Shown here piece after piece: positions 34,780 to 45,660 of a stretch of DNA of 64,000 bases. The notes under the pieces are model-generated. The model was not told the origin of the DNA. It ran no database searches and saw only the letters and a program-made list of their open reading frames with translations. A program made the translations under genes and the position numbers. Within the stretch, counting starts at the first letter, position 1; each line of letters begins with the position of its first letter. The DNA comes from Callorhinus ursinus (lineage: Eukaryota > Chordata > Mammalia > Carnivora > Otariidae). The stretch lies in assembly GCF_003265705.1 (NCBI RefSeq), contig NW_020312785.1:128755665-128819664 (forward strand). Reading direction: 5' to 3'.

Positions 34780-36899
34780 AAAGGAGAAACGTATTTTTTG
34801 TTAGAAAAGAAGTGGTCACAGATCATACCAACCAAACAATTCTGTCAGAGCTTTGAAATATAGAGCCATTAGGCAAGATACTGAGATAAAGGATAAAATA
34901 AAGATCAGTGTAAATGTTTCAGTCTAGTTAAGTTGAGGTATACTAATAAATTTTAAGTAAATTTTACTAGTAGAATAGTTTCCAGATTTTAAGTAACCAT
35001 GAAGAGTTGAGTTATTGCTTGATTTAGATTTTTTAAAAGGGGAAGGAAGTATTCTGAAGACATTTCCTACCTCTTTGTCCCCCCAAGTTCCTTTCCTACT
35101 CTTCCTAGAACTGGCTCTTACTGACTCCCAGCAGTATAGCTGGATATTTAGATCCTCAGTGACTTACTTATTGTTAGGCAGTTCAGTAGTCTGCTGAAAC
35201 AAGCACAGGAAATTTGAAACACCTAAAGGCTATTTTAAAAACTCTTTGCTGCTGACATTTTAGTTAGAATTCTAAAGAGAGAATGGACTATTTGGATACT
35301 GAACTCTAGTGTACAGATGCTGGGGTTTTTAGGCCGACTTTAAAATCTGTGAAGTTATTTGACCTAGTATTGTATCAGTTGGGTATTCTGAAGCATCAGA
35401 TGAAAACTAAATCCGCCCTGGTGTTGGCAGGCAGCTGTTGTGCCTGTCAGTGTATTAGAATTGTTGGAATGCCATCCATGTACTTGAGCATGAATCAGAA
35501 AATTGGAGAAGGAAAGTTTGATGCCACTGTTTCTGAGTAGGGAGACAAATGACTGTGTTACTACAAAGAAGCAGATCTCATTAGAAGAGCCCACTGGCTT
35601 GATTCTAATGCTTATGTGGCTAGAGCAGGTCCCCCACCATTGCCGATAGGTATCATTGATTCTGTCTTGTTTTGAAGTTATAATGTGTTCAGTGTAGCTT
35701 TATGCTATTATTTTTTGAAAGGCAGTTGTTAACTGTACAATGCTTGAGGCATTATTATGAGCTTAAGATTTTAAATGTCATGTTTTTTAATTACCAAAAG
35801 CAGTGACAGAAAATAAAACTCTCCACTTGGGTCCTTTGAAACACTTATATTTACAATTGCTGTGACACTTATGTTCAAGAACATTTCATATTTATTGAAG
35901 AACTTAAAGAATGTTATTATAAAGCATTGCTTTGTGATTTAAATTGAAGCTCCTCAGTGTTCATATTGTTGTAAACTTAGATTTTAGTTCCCTGACTTTT
36001 ATATTGTTAATTATAACTTTAGATTTATATGTGGTCTATGTAATGCTATGAGAATAAAACCTGTCTGGAAATTGAAAGAACAACATAAGTGTATTTTAAT
36101 AAAACCTGGAGTATCATTACATTCATTAGACCTTAATTTCAATAAGACTAGGAATACTGAAACAGGAAATCAAAGTGAAATCAGACAGAATGAATCTTTT
36201 TTTACATTGACGTTAATAAACTAAGAGAGAAATTCAAATGAGCTAAAGGATACCAAAACATTTCTAAATTTTAAAAAATTCAATTCTGTAACAGATATAT
36301 ACAATTAATTTTTAAAAATATGTAAGGACTATGTAGCTTCTTATAACAGAAGATGACATTATTCCATACCTTTAGCCTGTGATAAATTCTGTTAATGGAG
36401 ATTTGTTTTCTGATCCTAAGTGTTCATAAAGATATATAAAGCATTTTTATGAACTATTATAGGCTCCTGTGTACTGAAGTACCTTACTCAGGGTACTGAT
36501 CTTTCTCTGTTTTTTTCTATATCTCCTTACAAAAAGCTTGTTTTATGAGGCTTTTTTTCTTTTTTTTTTTATGTCTGAACTTTTTTTGTCCAGACAAATC
36601 TTTAAAAGGTAAAATTTTATAAATTAATAGCTTAGCCACTAGATCATCCTCTCTTCAGTCTATAGCTACCACCAAGTTTGCCTGCAGGGAGGCACAGAGG
36701 AGGAGGTCTGGTTACTGGTTACAGATTACTCCACTCTTGCTCAGTTTGCCTGGGATTTCCCCTCAGAAGAATGTGATTTGAAAAAACTTCCTCCACCACA
36801 CTTCTGTTTGCATATTATTTAATTTTCTTTGATAATGCATCATATCAAATATCCATAGCAGTCAGGATCTAACCAAATTTAGTAATAAAAAAGCAACAG
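34780..36899. other. Repeat-poor tract containing a terminal-exon-like region
   Basis: No SINE, LINE or LTR recognised over 2.1 kb. It contains a strong splice-acceptor-like sequence and two AATAAA signals (separate entry). Confidence 0.4.
35109..36085 (+). other. Candidate 3'-terminal exon of an unknown transcript
   Basis: A long pyrimidine stretch ending ctactcttcctag (35096-35108) looks like a good splice acceptor. It is followed by about 950 bp of unique DNA with AATAAA at 35812-35817 and at 36053-36058, the latter in ctatgagaataaaacctgtc, typical of an mRNA end. A 63-codon open frame at 35349-35540 has no recognisable domain. It could equally be intronic DNA with chance signals. Strand and existence are inference. 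Confidence 0.15.
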
Positions 36900-37160
36900 T
36901 TCCTTAGATGTGTATTATCTGTGTGCTTGCTAAACTCCATCACAATAACAACACTTTCTAGTTTTCTACCACCTTTCCCACCTATCTGCAGTCTTCTTTT
37001 CTAGCCATTATCTTCCTCATGGCCATTCATGGGTCAGTTCATAGGTCCTCTTCTCTCACTCTGTCTTCCTCTCTGAGTGATCTCATCTTTGCCTGTGGTT
37101 ACCACTTACCACCTCTGAGCGCTAGAGGAATGACTTCCTGGACATCATAAGGACACCACG
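36900..37160 (+). mobile_element. L2 fragment
   Basis: gagtgatctcatctttgcct, gtggttaccacttaccacc and gacttcctggacatc follow the L2 'gtgacctcatctactcc...tgctggacatct' section. Confidence 0.5.
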
Positions 37161-37650
37161 TACTTTGAGGTTTGTCTTAGGTTAGCTTCCCCAGAAAGAA
37201 GAGTCTGAAGCAGAGAGCTATGTGCTATTACTTTGTTAGGGGCTATAATCCCAAGAAGTACAGGGACAAGAAGAATATAGTTTGGTAGGAGGGAGAACCA
37301 ATACATGGATAAGCTTTTGAGTTGCCTTCCACTGCCCAATCCTGTAGGATCATACCCTGCAAAATTATATAAACTGTGTCTTAACACTGTGTATTGTGAT
37401 AGGAGAAAGGAAGAAGAATTTTTCCACTGGTTCTTGTTGGTCAAGATTTTCCTTACAATATATTAACTTCCCCACATCCCCCAGTAGTTAATGGGTGGTG
37501 TGCAAGTGGGGATCCAAAGCTATGTCAACTGAGATGCTTTGGAGTGAGAGGCAAGAGGTGCCAACAGGCATGAAACAAGACACTGTCAGATTATACCTTT
37601 GTGAAGTTGGTACTGATAAAACAGCTGAAATAAGACACAAGTGAGATTTA
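37161..37650 (-). mobile_element. Probable LTR of the adjacent ERV-L element
   Basis: Read on the minus strand the stretch ends gattatagcccctaacaaag, ctctgcttcagactcttc, tttctggggaagctaaccta, a cadence typical of ERV-L/MaLR-related LTR 3' ends. It lies immediately 3' of the pol fossil. TG/CA edges and a target duplication are not clear. Confidence 0.35.
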
Positions 37651-37699
37651 GACAATCTAAAGTGGTACAGAAAAGGTGACCAGTGTTAATATACTCCTT

Positions 37700-40600
37700 T
37701 TACCACTCCAATCACTCATGCCCTACATTACACCTAGCTTCCATACTACAAGATAGGGCCTCACTTCTGCCCTGAGATTGGAAATAAAGTGCAATCAATA
37801 ACTGAGTCCCTTCTAAGGTGAAGCCTTGCTTTAATTATATGGCAAAAAACTTAAGGCAAGAGAATTAGAGAAACTAGTTGCAGTTCCTACTGCTGCAGCT
37901 GACCCTGAAACTGTGATACTTATCATCTCCTTCTCTTACCCTAAGTCTATATTTTCCTCATCAGTGGCAGTTTTTTTGCCTGATTTGAGTTGCTTGCCTG
38001 CTGAGGTGACCCAGACCTTCTTCCCTCAAATATCTGAGCCCTTAATTGTTTTGTTCTTGCTGAGCCATGCTGGAATTTTCCATTTACTGTTATTGCTAGC
38101 CATGGAAGCACCAAGAGATATTTTGATGAAATCCCCCAAGTTCTGGCCATATTTTTCCCTTCCTCACCTTATAGTCATAGTCTTTGCTTCTCATGATAAT
38201 CAGTATTGAATATTCCCAACAGGAACCTGACTCCTTTTTTTCTACTGGTGTGCAGACATGAGAAGCCCACAGTGACCAGAAGGTAGTGAGAGCTTTATAT
38301 TTAATATAATTCTTATGTGTCCCGTGGATGAAACAGTCACTTCCCCAAACCTGCCTGGGAATCAGGACTTCTAACCTTGCAAATACTGAAATTGCATGGA
38401 TGGGAAACACATATTCTGCAAGTGGGTCACTGGGAATGATGATGACAGAGGCTAATCCTACGTTCATCCTTTGGTTCCCAGATCTAAGTATTCTAGCTAT
38501 TGGTAGCAGACCATACATTGAAAGCATTCCTTCAATGCATATACCACATTCTGGAGTTGGAAGTTATCTTTAAGATCTCTCTTCAGCTGACTTTTTAATA
38601 GGCTACTCTACCTGCCTGTGGGGCCTGCTGTTTCTTTGTGGATGGAGTCATGGTTAGACCAGTAGATTCTAAGGTTATGTACCCATTGTCACATTTCTTT
38701 ATTATAAAATGGGTCGTTGGCCTAAAGTAGTGTTTTGTGGGATATCATATTGATAGATCGGTTGTTTTATAAGCATTGGGTTAGTGGTGGTAGCAAAAGT
38801 ATTGGGAGCTAGAAACAAAACTCATATCCAGAGTAGGTATTAATTTTGGTAAAAACAAATCATTGCCCCCTTCCATGTACTCAATCTTATACCAAGTGAT
38901 TGGTCTTGAATAATTATGTCATTTTGAGAGCTTGACATCAGTATCTTTTGCTGGCAGGTTAAAGCATTTAGCAATAACATTAACTTTTGTTAGCATTGGT
39001 GAGCAGAAGCACCTTAGCTACTCTATTTGTGGGCCCATTGTGTCAACTCTTTGGTTGCCTAAGTGGGGGGCTGGCTGACAGCCATAGAATGACTCATCCT
39101 GTCCACCTTTTGTTGACATTTGACAACACACATACTGTCATTTTGGTGGATCCTTCCTGGTGGGCATTAATGTGAGATATAAAAATGCACCTGATGAGTG
39201 CCCAGCCCATTTTTGCCAGACTTCCTTATCATATCATCTTTTACTGTTGTTTTCTGGGCCCCTGATCAACAGTTAAGCCATTTGCTACCGCTCATGAGTC
39301 CAGATGTATCTAGTTCAGGCCGTTTCTCCCTCCATTTGAAAAGGATGACCAAATGTACTGCTCCAGCTGTTCCCACTGGCCAGACTTCCTTTACAGCAGT
39401 CCTTTTATGTCCGCTCCTGAATAAGACTGCAGTATAGCAGTAGTCCATTTTTGGCTACTTCTGAATTCCTTTTTTTCTCATCAGTTGGTCATGAAAGAAA
39501 GAGACATTCATCCTATGGGAGTCTGGATTACCTGTGAATGTAATTTACTCATGCTTTCTGAGTGTACTTGGGCCTAATCCCAGGTAAGTCATTTCCATCC
39601 TATGGCAGGTTGTTTCTGTGCCCATCTTTATGTCTCAGTGAGTACTTCCAGTCACAGGGTCATTTGTTGACCCATGGTCAGGCATGAAAATTCTGTTAGG
39701 GCCCTATAACATACTATGAGCTGTTTTTAAACAGAAGGTTGTTTTCTGCCATAGAACCCCCAGCGTTCTGCATTGTGACTTCTTTTTTGGCACTTGCCAG
39801 AGACTCCACAGCCTCCTTATTTATCAAGGATAGATCTTGCACCCTCAGATCCACTGGCACTGATGCATCGTAGCCTGGACCTGCTACAAAAGTCTTTCCT
39901 GTGGCTCTTGGTCACTCTTGAAACTGGCATCCGCCGAGTCTCTGATAAACAAGTCAAAACAGTATTTTAAAGTGTGGAATATGGTGTCTCCAGAATCCAC
40001 AGAGGTCTACCTTTTTCTTAACAGCATGTGTTGAGAAAAGCAACATGTTCTTTACCTTCGAGAGGATGTTCTCAGCATACCCCAGAGCCCTAGACTTCTT
40101 ATAAACATAAGCAGTGTGCGGTATCTCTTAATTTTTGTGAGGTGCTTGGTGTGTGTGGTTTATTAGGTCCATTTTTGCTCACCAGATCCAGTTAGTATGC
40201 TGTCATCAGTATAATGGATTAGAATCACATTCTGTGGAATGTGAAGATGATCCAGATCCATGCAAACTAAATTTTGAGGGAGATCCGAGACTTACCATTA
40301 CCCTGGGGCAGGGGCAGTATCCTATCTGTCTCTACCAGGAATCTGCTTTTGATCCTCTTCCTCCTACTGATGGATTCTGAGAAAAAAGCATTCACCACAA
40401 AGATAGCTGAGTACCAAATGCCAGAAGCTGTATAATGTAATATTTAACATGACAGCTGTTACTGGGACATCCACTGGTTTAAGCTTACAGTGATCCACCA
40501 TCTGTTTTTTTCTGCAGGGTCATTTTAAGTATAGAAAGGGGGTATGATTAAGGATCACCATTCCTCCGTCTTTATGTCCTTGACAGTGTTGCTAATCTCT

Positions 40601-40830
40601 GCAGTTCTTCCCAGTACAAGGTATTGCTTTTGATTAACTATGTAGACTGCAGATAGCAGTTGTGGGAGAAAGTTTCAAGGGTTTACTCAGCTCTATTCTA
40701 ACCATTCTAATCAGAGAAACATAGTAGCATTTCAGATTCCCCAATATTGGTATAGTTTGGAACTCTGATATGATAGTCCTCAAAAAGTCTAGAATTTTCC
40801 TTTCCCCAGTACAATTATCCATGTAAAAAA
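37700..40830 (-). pseudogene. ERV-L type endogenous retrovirus pol fossil
   Basis: Decayed pol of a class III (ERV-L) endogenous retrovirus, read from high to low coordinates. The palm of reverse transcriptase is recognisable at about 40530-40150. The catalytic motif reads Y-T-D-D (codons at 40213-40202), where related elements usually have an I or V in position two. RNase H-like and integrase-like portions follow at about 39800-38000. The longest surviving frames are 143 codons (38527-38096) and 67 codons (38150-37947). Many stops and frameshifts separate the pieces. No gag, env or 5' LTR was recognised on the upstream side, where L2 begins at about 40850. Not functional. Confidence 0.75.
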
Positions 40831-40849
40831 TTTCCTTGCTCTCTCCTGC

Positions 40850-41155
40850 TTTACACTTGCTCTTTTCTCTCCCTGACCTATTTCTCTCTCCTCTCTTTGC
40901 CTAGGTATTATCTGATCTCCTTGACAAGGTCAGGTTAGTCATACCTTATTTTTGCACCATGTGCCTCTTCTATGTAATATTACAATAATTGTAGTTTTAT
41001 ATAAATTTTCTATGTTTTTAAATGAATGCTAGCCTGTTCATAAGTTCCTTAAGGGTAGTATCATTACCTGCTTTGTACACGGCTCTAGCCCTAGCTTGGT
41101 ACCTACCTCATATAATAGGAAATTAATTACTATTTGAGGAATGAATTGTTGGATG
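40850..41155 (+). mobile_element. L2 LINE 3' end
   Basis: tctctcctgctttacactt, gttcataagttccttaaggg, tagtatcattacctgctttg, then gaggaatgaattgttggatg at the element end. Confidence 0.65.
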
Positions 41156-41233
41156 GATACAGAAGGTGAAAGAGAAGCATTTACCCTGACTTTTTAGGAG
41201 CACTATTACTCTAGCTCAGCAATTCTAGAAAGC

Positions 41234-41234
<1 letters not shown>

Positions 41235-41268
<34 letters not shown>
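41235..41268. repeat. Poly-C run (34) at left edge of gap
   Basis: 34 consecutive C directly abutting the N run. Probably a sequencing or assembly artefact, see findings. Confidence 0.95.
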
Positions 41269-41368
41269 NNNNNNNNNNNNNNNNNNNNNNNNNNNNNNNN
41301 NNNNNNNNNNNNNNNNNNNNNNNNNNNNNNNNNNNNNNNNNNNNNNNNNNNNNNNNNNNNNNNNNNNN
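41269..41368. other. Assembly gap, exactly 100 N
   Basis: A round number, so a placeholder of unknown true length. The translated frames that cross it are meaningless. Confidence 0.99.
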
Positions 41369-42927
41369 AAACCCCCCCCCCCCCCCCCCGCCGCATAGTT
41401 TAACATTTCTCGTATGTTTCTTTTGGCCATCTAGCTGTTGTGAGTTAGCTGTTATTGCTTGTGCACAAAAACACTTGTAAAAAGAGTCAGCAGCTTGGAG
41501 GAAAATTCCAGAGGCAGAAGTGGAGCAACATTTCGAGATACGCTGCATCAACAATGCTCTTTTTTTTTTTTTTTAACAATTCTCTTGATGACACACAAGA
41601 CTGTGTTTTGTGGGAAAAAAGTCATCTCTGAGCTGAAAAGTGATGCAGAATACTTGAAATCTGAATGTGAAGAAGCTTTAGTAATAATTTTTTTGCTCAC
41701 ATAGTCTTTTTGTGTTCCAGTGATATTATCATATATCACCATTGTACTTATCATGAGAGTCCATTCAATAAGTATAAGATAATTTTTATGTTTTAAGAAA
41801 TCACTTATAGTTTAATTTGGCAATTTTTTTCTTAATGGTCCATAAAATAGTAGTGCATCATCATTTTACAGTGAATGAAATAGGGTATTATACAGTATAA
41901 TATGCATGGCCTCCATTAACATACATGGCATTTTGTGTGAATTAGAAAGAGGCTTTCCAAAACAGCCTTGCACTGGATATGAGGTGTGGTGAGGAGAGCC
42001 CCTCTCTGCCATATGCCTTTGGGGTGGGGGAAACCACCACCACGACCACATGTGATAGATTCAGCTATCCTTGTGGTAACATGTTTTATAATTTTATCTT
42101 AGATTTTGGAACAGAGCATTATATATATAGTTTTAGACATTGCTGTCCTGTTCTTGAATCTTATGACTCTAAAGAGGTTATAGAAAAACTTTGATTATAT
42201 AGTAAAGTGAATATTAAATCAATATTCAGAAGAATAAGTTTCTCTTTTTAAAAATCATTCTCTTTAAGGCAGTCTTTTTTTAATGGATAAGCCATTATAA
42301 AGTAGTTTTTATCTATGAATATTAGGGTGTTTCTGGAGAGACAGGAAGTCCAGTCGAATTTAATTTGATTGAGTCCGTCCGGTTCAGTGACCTCATAATC
42401 TTTTCAGAATGAAGCTTTAGTCATGAAGCACTGCAGTTCCCTTCCTAGAAACTTTGGTCAGCTCCTGAAAAGCATGCCTACCTTTGATATTTAATGTAGA
42501 TCTTCATATTTGTATCTTTGGCAATGTTTCTGTTTGACCATATAGTCTGGAACTGCTTTTCACACTGATTGTGTCAAAATTTTAATTTTTACAATCTTAC
42601 TTTGTCCCACAACAGCTAAACCTAATTTACCCACTATAATTAAGATTTTGAATGCAATTAGGAATAGTTTACTAAATTTAATATTTTTTATGCATGGCCT
42701 CCCATACAGATTCTGATGGAAAACTAATCAAGAACAATATTAGTTTTCTTGTGGGAAATATTCAGACTTACAGGTGACGTAAGTAGTTAGATTCAGGATA
42801 TCTCCTAACTGAAATGCATTTCTGTTATGAATTTCAGGGTTTATAATTTATATTCAAATGTATCATCTAATTTTGTACAAAATATCTTTTCCTGCTGCTG
42901 CTTCCTTTCTCCATCCCCCATCCTCAG

Positions 42928-43043
42928 TATACTATAAACAGAGAAGTGTGATTTGTAATAACCTGACCTCTAAATTATTGTCTGGGAGCACAGGCAATTA
43001 TAAGGGATTAGAAGTGAAAGTTGCAACTCAAGAGATTAGGAAA
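42928..43043 (+). other. Exon-like block between splice-like signals
   Basis: Acceptor-like pyrimidine run ending ccatcctcag (to 42927) and donor-like aaa|gtaagt at 43044. It lies inside a 109-codon open frame (42858-43187) without recognisable domain. Such pairs occur by chance in introns. Confidence 0.12.
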
Positions 43044-44088
43044 GTAAGTCCAGCAGAACCAGGATCTGTGGTATCTGGTGGGAAAATAGTGTCTTTCAGT
43101 GCACAACCCCTTGGGTTTACTTCCTCCTGCATCTTCTCAAGAGTTCACCACAAACTTGCATTTTCCAGTCTTTTCAGTGCTTTTTAGAAGTGTGATGTTA
43201 CCCATCTTCCAGGAGAATCCATAGTGTTGTATTGAATTGGGCCCTTACCTTCCTGCCCAAAGGTATGCCATTATAGAATACACTGGCAAAAAGACTTTAA
43301 ACTGGAGGAATTTAGGGTAGTGATTACAGAGTTCAAAATGTCAGCAAAAATATTCTGTTACAATTGTGTATGTTGTCACTAAAACGATGAAAGTGCTCAT
43401 CTTGAACAAGTAGAAAACATTTGTGAATGAAAGGGTTCATGGGGGATTTTTATTGTTAGCCACATTTTTAGATATCCACAAACTGCTTACATGGATTTCT
43501 TAAAATTTGTTTGAAAAAAAAAAACAAAACAAAACAGATACCTGTTTCTTTTGACCATTTCAAAGACCATTAATCACCGTTGACTATTTATCACCATTAA
43601 ATAATACCAAATCACAGAATGGTCAGGAGAAGTAAGTGGATGCAATTCAAACATTTGCTTCCTGTTTTCAACTCTTAATTTTAAAAGTTTGGATGAGGTG
43701 AAAATGAGGAGCTGTAGAACTTTGTAAGGTTTATGTTACATCTGATTATATTTGCTCTTTTCACCACTGCCCATTACTGATAATTAAAAGACAATTTTTT
43801 TAACCTTGATTGGGAAAACCATTACCTGGTTCAATCTAATCTTCTCAGTATGTGACTAGATGTAGGTAAGATTCTAGTAGTTCCAATAATGCTGCAGGTC
43901 GTGTTTCCTGGGAGACTGAGGGGCAGGTAGAATCAGTCACTCATCGTGGTTAATCAGTTCTAAGAGTTTATCTCATATAACCCTGTTTTGAATTAACTAA
44001 ATAATCCAGTAAGCAGTGTTTTTAATATCTCAAAAAGGGAAAGATTCAAAGTTGGCTAACAATGAAATTTCCCATTTTTCACTGGCAG

Positions 44089-44218
44089 GAACCCCAGCCC
44101 CATAATGGGGAAGGTCCCACCAGTGCGAAGGCCCCACATGGGGACCCCTCCCCTAGTGAGGAAATGTACCCCTGAAGAGGAGTCCTCCTGGCCACTGGGC
44201 CCACTGCTACCCTGCCAC
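44089..44218 (+). other. GC-rich exon-like block
   Basis: 130 bp, clearly richer in GC than its surroundings. It is bounded by an acceptor-like tttcccatttttcactggcag (ag at 44087-44088) and a strong donor cac|gtgagta at 44219. One plus frame is open right through it. It contains two related near-palindromes, ccccataatgggg and ccccacatgggg. The opposite strand is also open for 88 codons. An alternative is part of an unrecognised LTR: a TATA-like ggggatataagcc follows at about 44333. Confidence 0.25.
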
Positions 44219-44451
44219 GTGAGTACAGCAATGGCTTTGAGGACCTCAGCAATTTTTCCATTTCTTGGTGGCCATTCATCTGTGGGAATTGGCCAGAACC
44301 TCTTCCTGTTTCTCTTAAACATTCAGAAAAGGGGATATAAGCCTCCTTTTACTTTTTCACTTCATTTTTGCAAGTTTAATAAGAAGAACTTGTTTGGATA
44401 AGAGATTAAGGCTATTGGTTAGGACTCAGGTGTGCAAACAGTTTGTTCCTT

Positions 44452-44690
44452 GTATAGAGCAAGCAGTCCTGTTCAACAGAACTTTTTGCAGTGGTGGAAA
44501 TGTTTTATATACACTTACCAGTACAGTAACCACTAACCACGTGTTGGTACTGAGTACTTGAAAAGTAGTGCAACCGAAGAATTTAATTTTTAATTTAATT
44601 TTAATTGAATTTAAATCTCCACATATGACTAGTGGCTGCTAAAGTGGGCAGTGAATGCCTACACTTAATGCTGTGTGCCTCAGATGTGTA
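44452..44690. repeat. Ancient interspersed repeat, DNA-transposon-like
   Basis: gcagtcctgttcaacagaac, gcagtggtggaaatgtttta, gtaaccactaaccacgtg, ctgagtacttgaaaagtag and tgactagtggctgct belong to a widespread mammalian repeat with inverted-repeat character. I am not certain of its family name. Confidence 0.6.
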
Positions 44691-45499
44691 ACCTCTTTGA
44701 ACATTTCTACAGATGTACCTCTTTACCTCTATTTCTTTAATAACCTAAAAAATTTTTCCTTGTGTTATATTGATTATTGTAAATATGATTCTCTAATAGT
44801 AAGAAAATACTTTGATTAAAAATTCTCACCTCAAAATGTATTCACCCATATTGCCCTTCAGTAGCTTTAATTACTTTGATATTAAGAAAATTTATTCAAT
44901 CTTAAAATTACAAAGTAATATCAGTTTAAATATTCCAGTTTTATTTTCTTCTTTACATGTTTTAATTTGCAACTTCGCTATATATGTAGAAGTAATTATA
45001 CACATTAAAATAACTTTTCCATTTTATTCCTTTTTAATGAGACTATAAAATATCTTACATTAGTATAGTGCTTGCAGAGTTATTACCAAAACATTAAATT
45101 TAGCACTTACTCATTATAATGTAGTACTTACAAGTTTTAAAGTTTGGTTCTGGTAGGTAGGTTATTGACATTACTAATTAACTATATGTGTAGTTTTACT
45201 ACTGAGAGTAGATGTCCTTCCACTATTGGGCTGTCATTAGCAATTGCTTATATCATGAGATGTTAATAAGGGAAATTGTTGGGGGGTGGTATATGGGAAC
45301 TCTCTGTACTGTCTTTGCAGTTTTTCTGTAAATCTAAAATGATTCTAAAATTTTTTGAAGTTTTATTTTTAAAAATTGTTTCCTTCAAATTTAGTCATAG
45401 TATCCATTTATATTCATTAATTTAGCTGTATATGCATACAAAATAAGAATTATCAGATCAGTAATGGGAAGTATTTACATAAATATCACTATATGTCAT
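44691..45499. other. Unassigned AT-rich DNA
   Basis: No repeat or gene recognised. Confidence 0.5.
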
Positions 45500-45660
45500 C
45501 TTCAAAATATCCCTTAAAGATACTATTATAATTTTACAGATGAGAAAGCTGAGGCATGGAATTAAGAACTATTCAGCCAGGGTTACTTAGCTGGTCAGTG
45601 GCAGAACCAGGATTTGAACCCAGCAAGTCAATGCTTTTAACCACTACACTATGTTACCTT
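45500..45660 (-). repeat. MIR, antisense
   Basis: ttacagatgagaaagctgag, tggtcagtggcagaaccagg, atttgaacccagcaagtc and taaccactacactatg: well-preserved antisense MIR. Confidence 0.9.

Larger units (their letters stand above)
41369..44451. other. 3-kb tract after the gap, mostly unassigned
   Basis: Right of the gap come AAA, 18 C, then cgccgcatag and several CpGs to about 41545, more than the AT-rich surroundings carry. A 16-T run sits at about 41559. 42340-42800 looks like slowly evolving non-coding DNA with a TGACGTAA CREB/ATF-like site (42775-42782). No repeat families recognised. Exon-like pieces at 42928-43043 and 44089-44218 are listed separately. Confidence 0.4.

Noticed and set aside
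38096..38527. 143-codon minus-strand frame as a host gene
   Set aside because: It belongs to the ERV-L pol fossil and is bounded by stops and frameshifts.
41206..41554. Open frames with Gly-rich and X-rich stretches
   Set aside because: They translate poly-C and the N gap; not real proteins.
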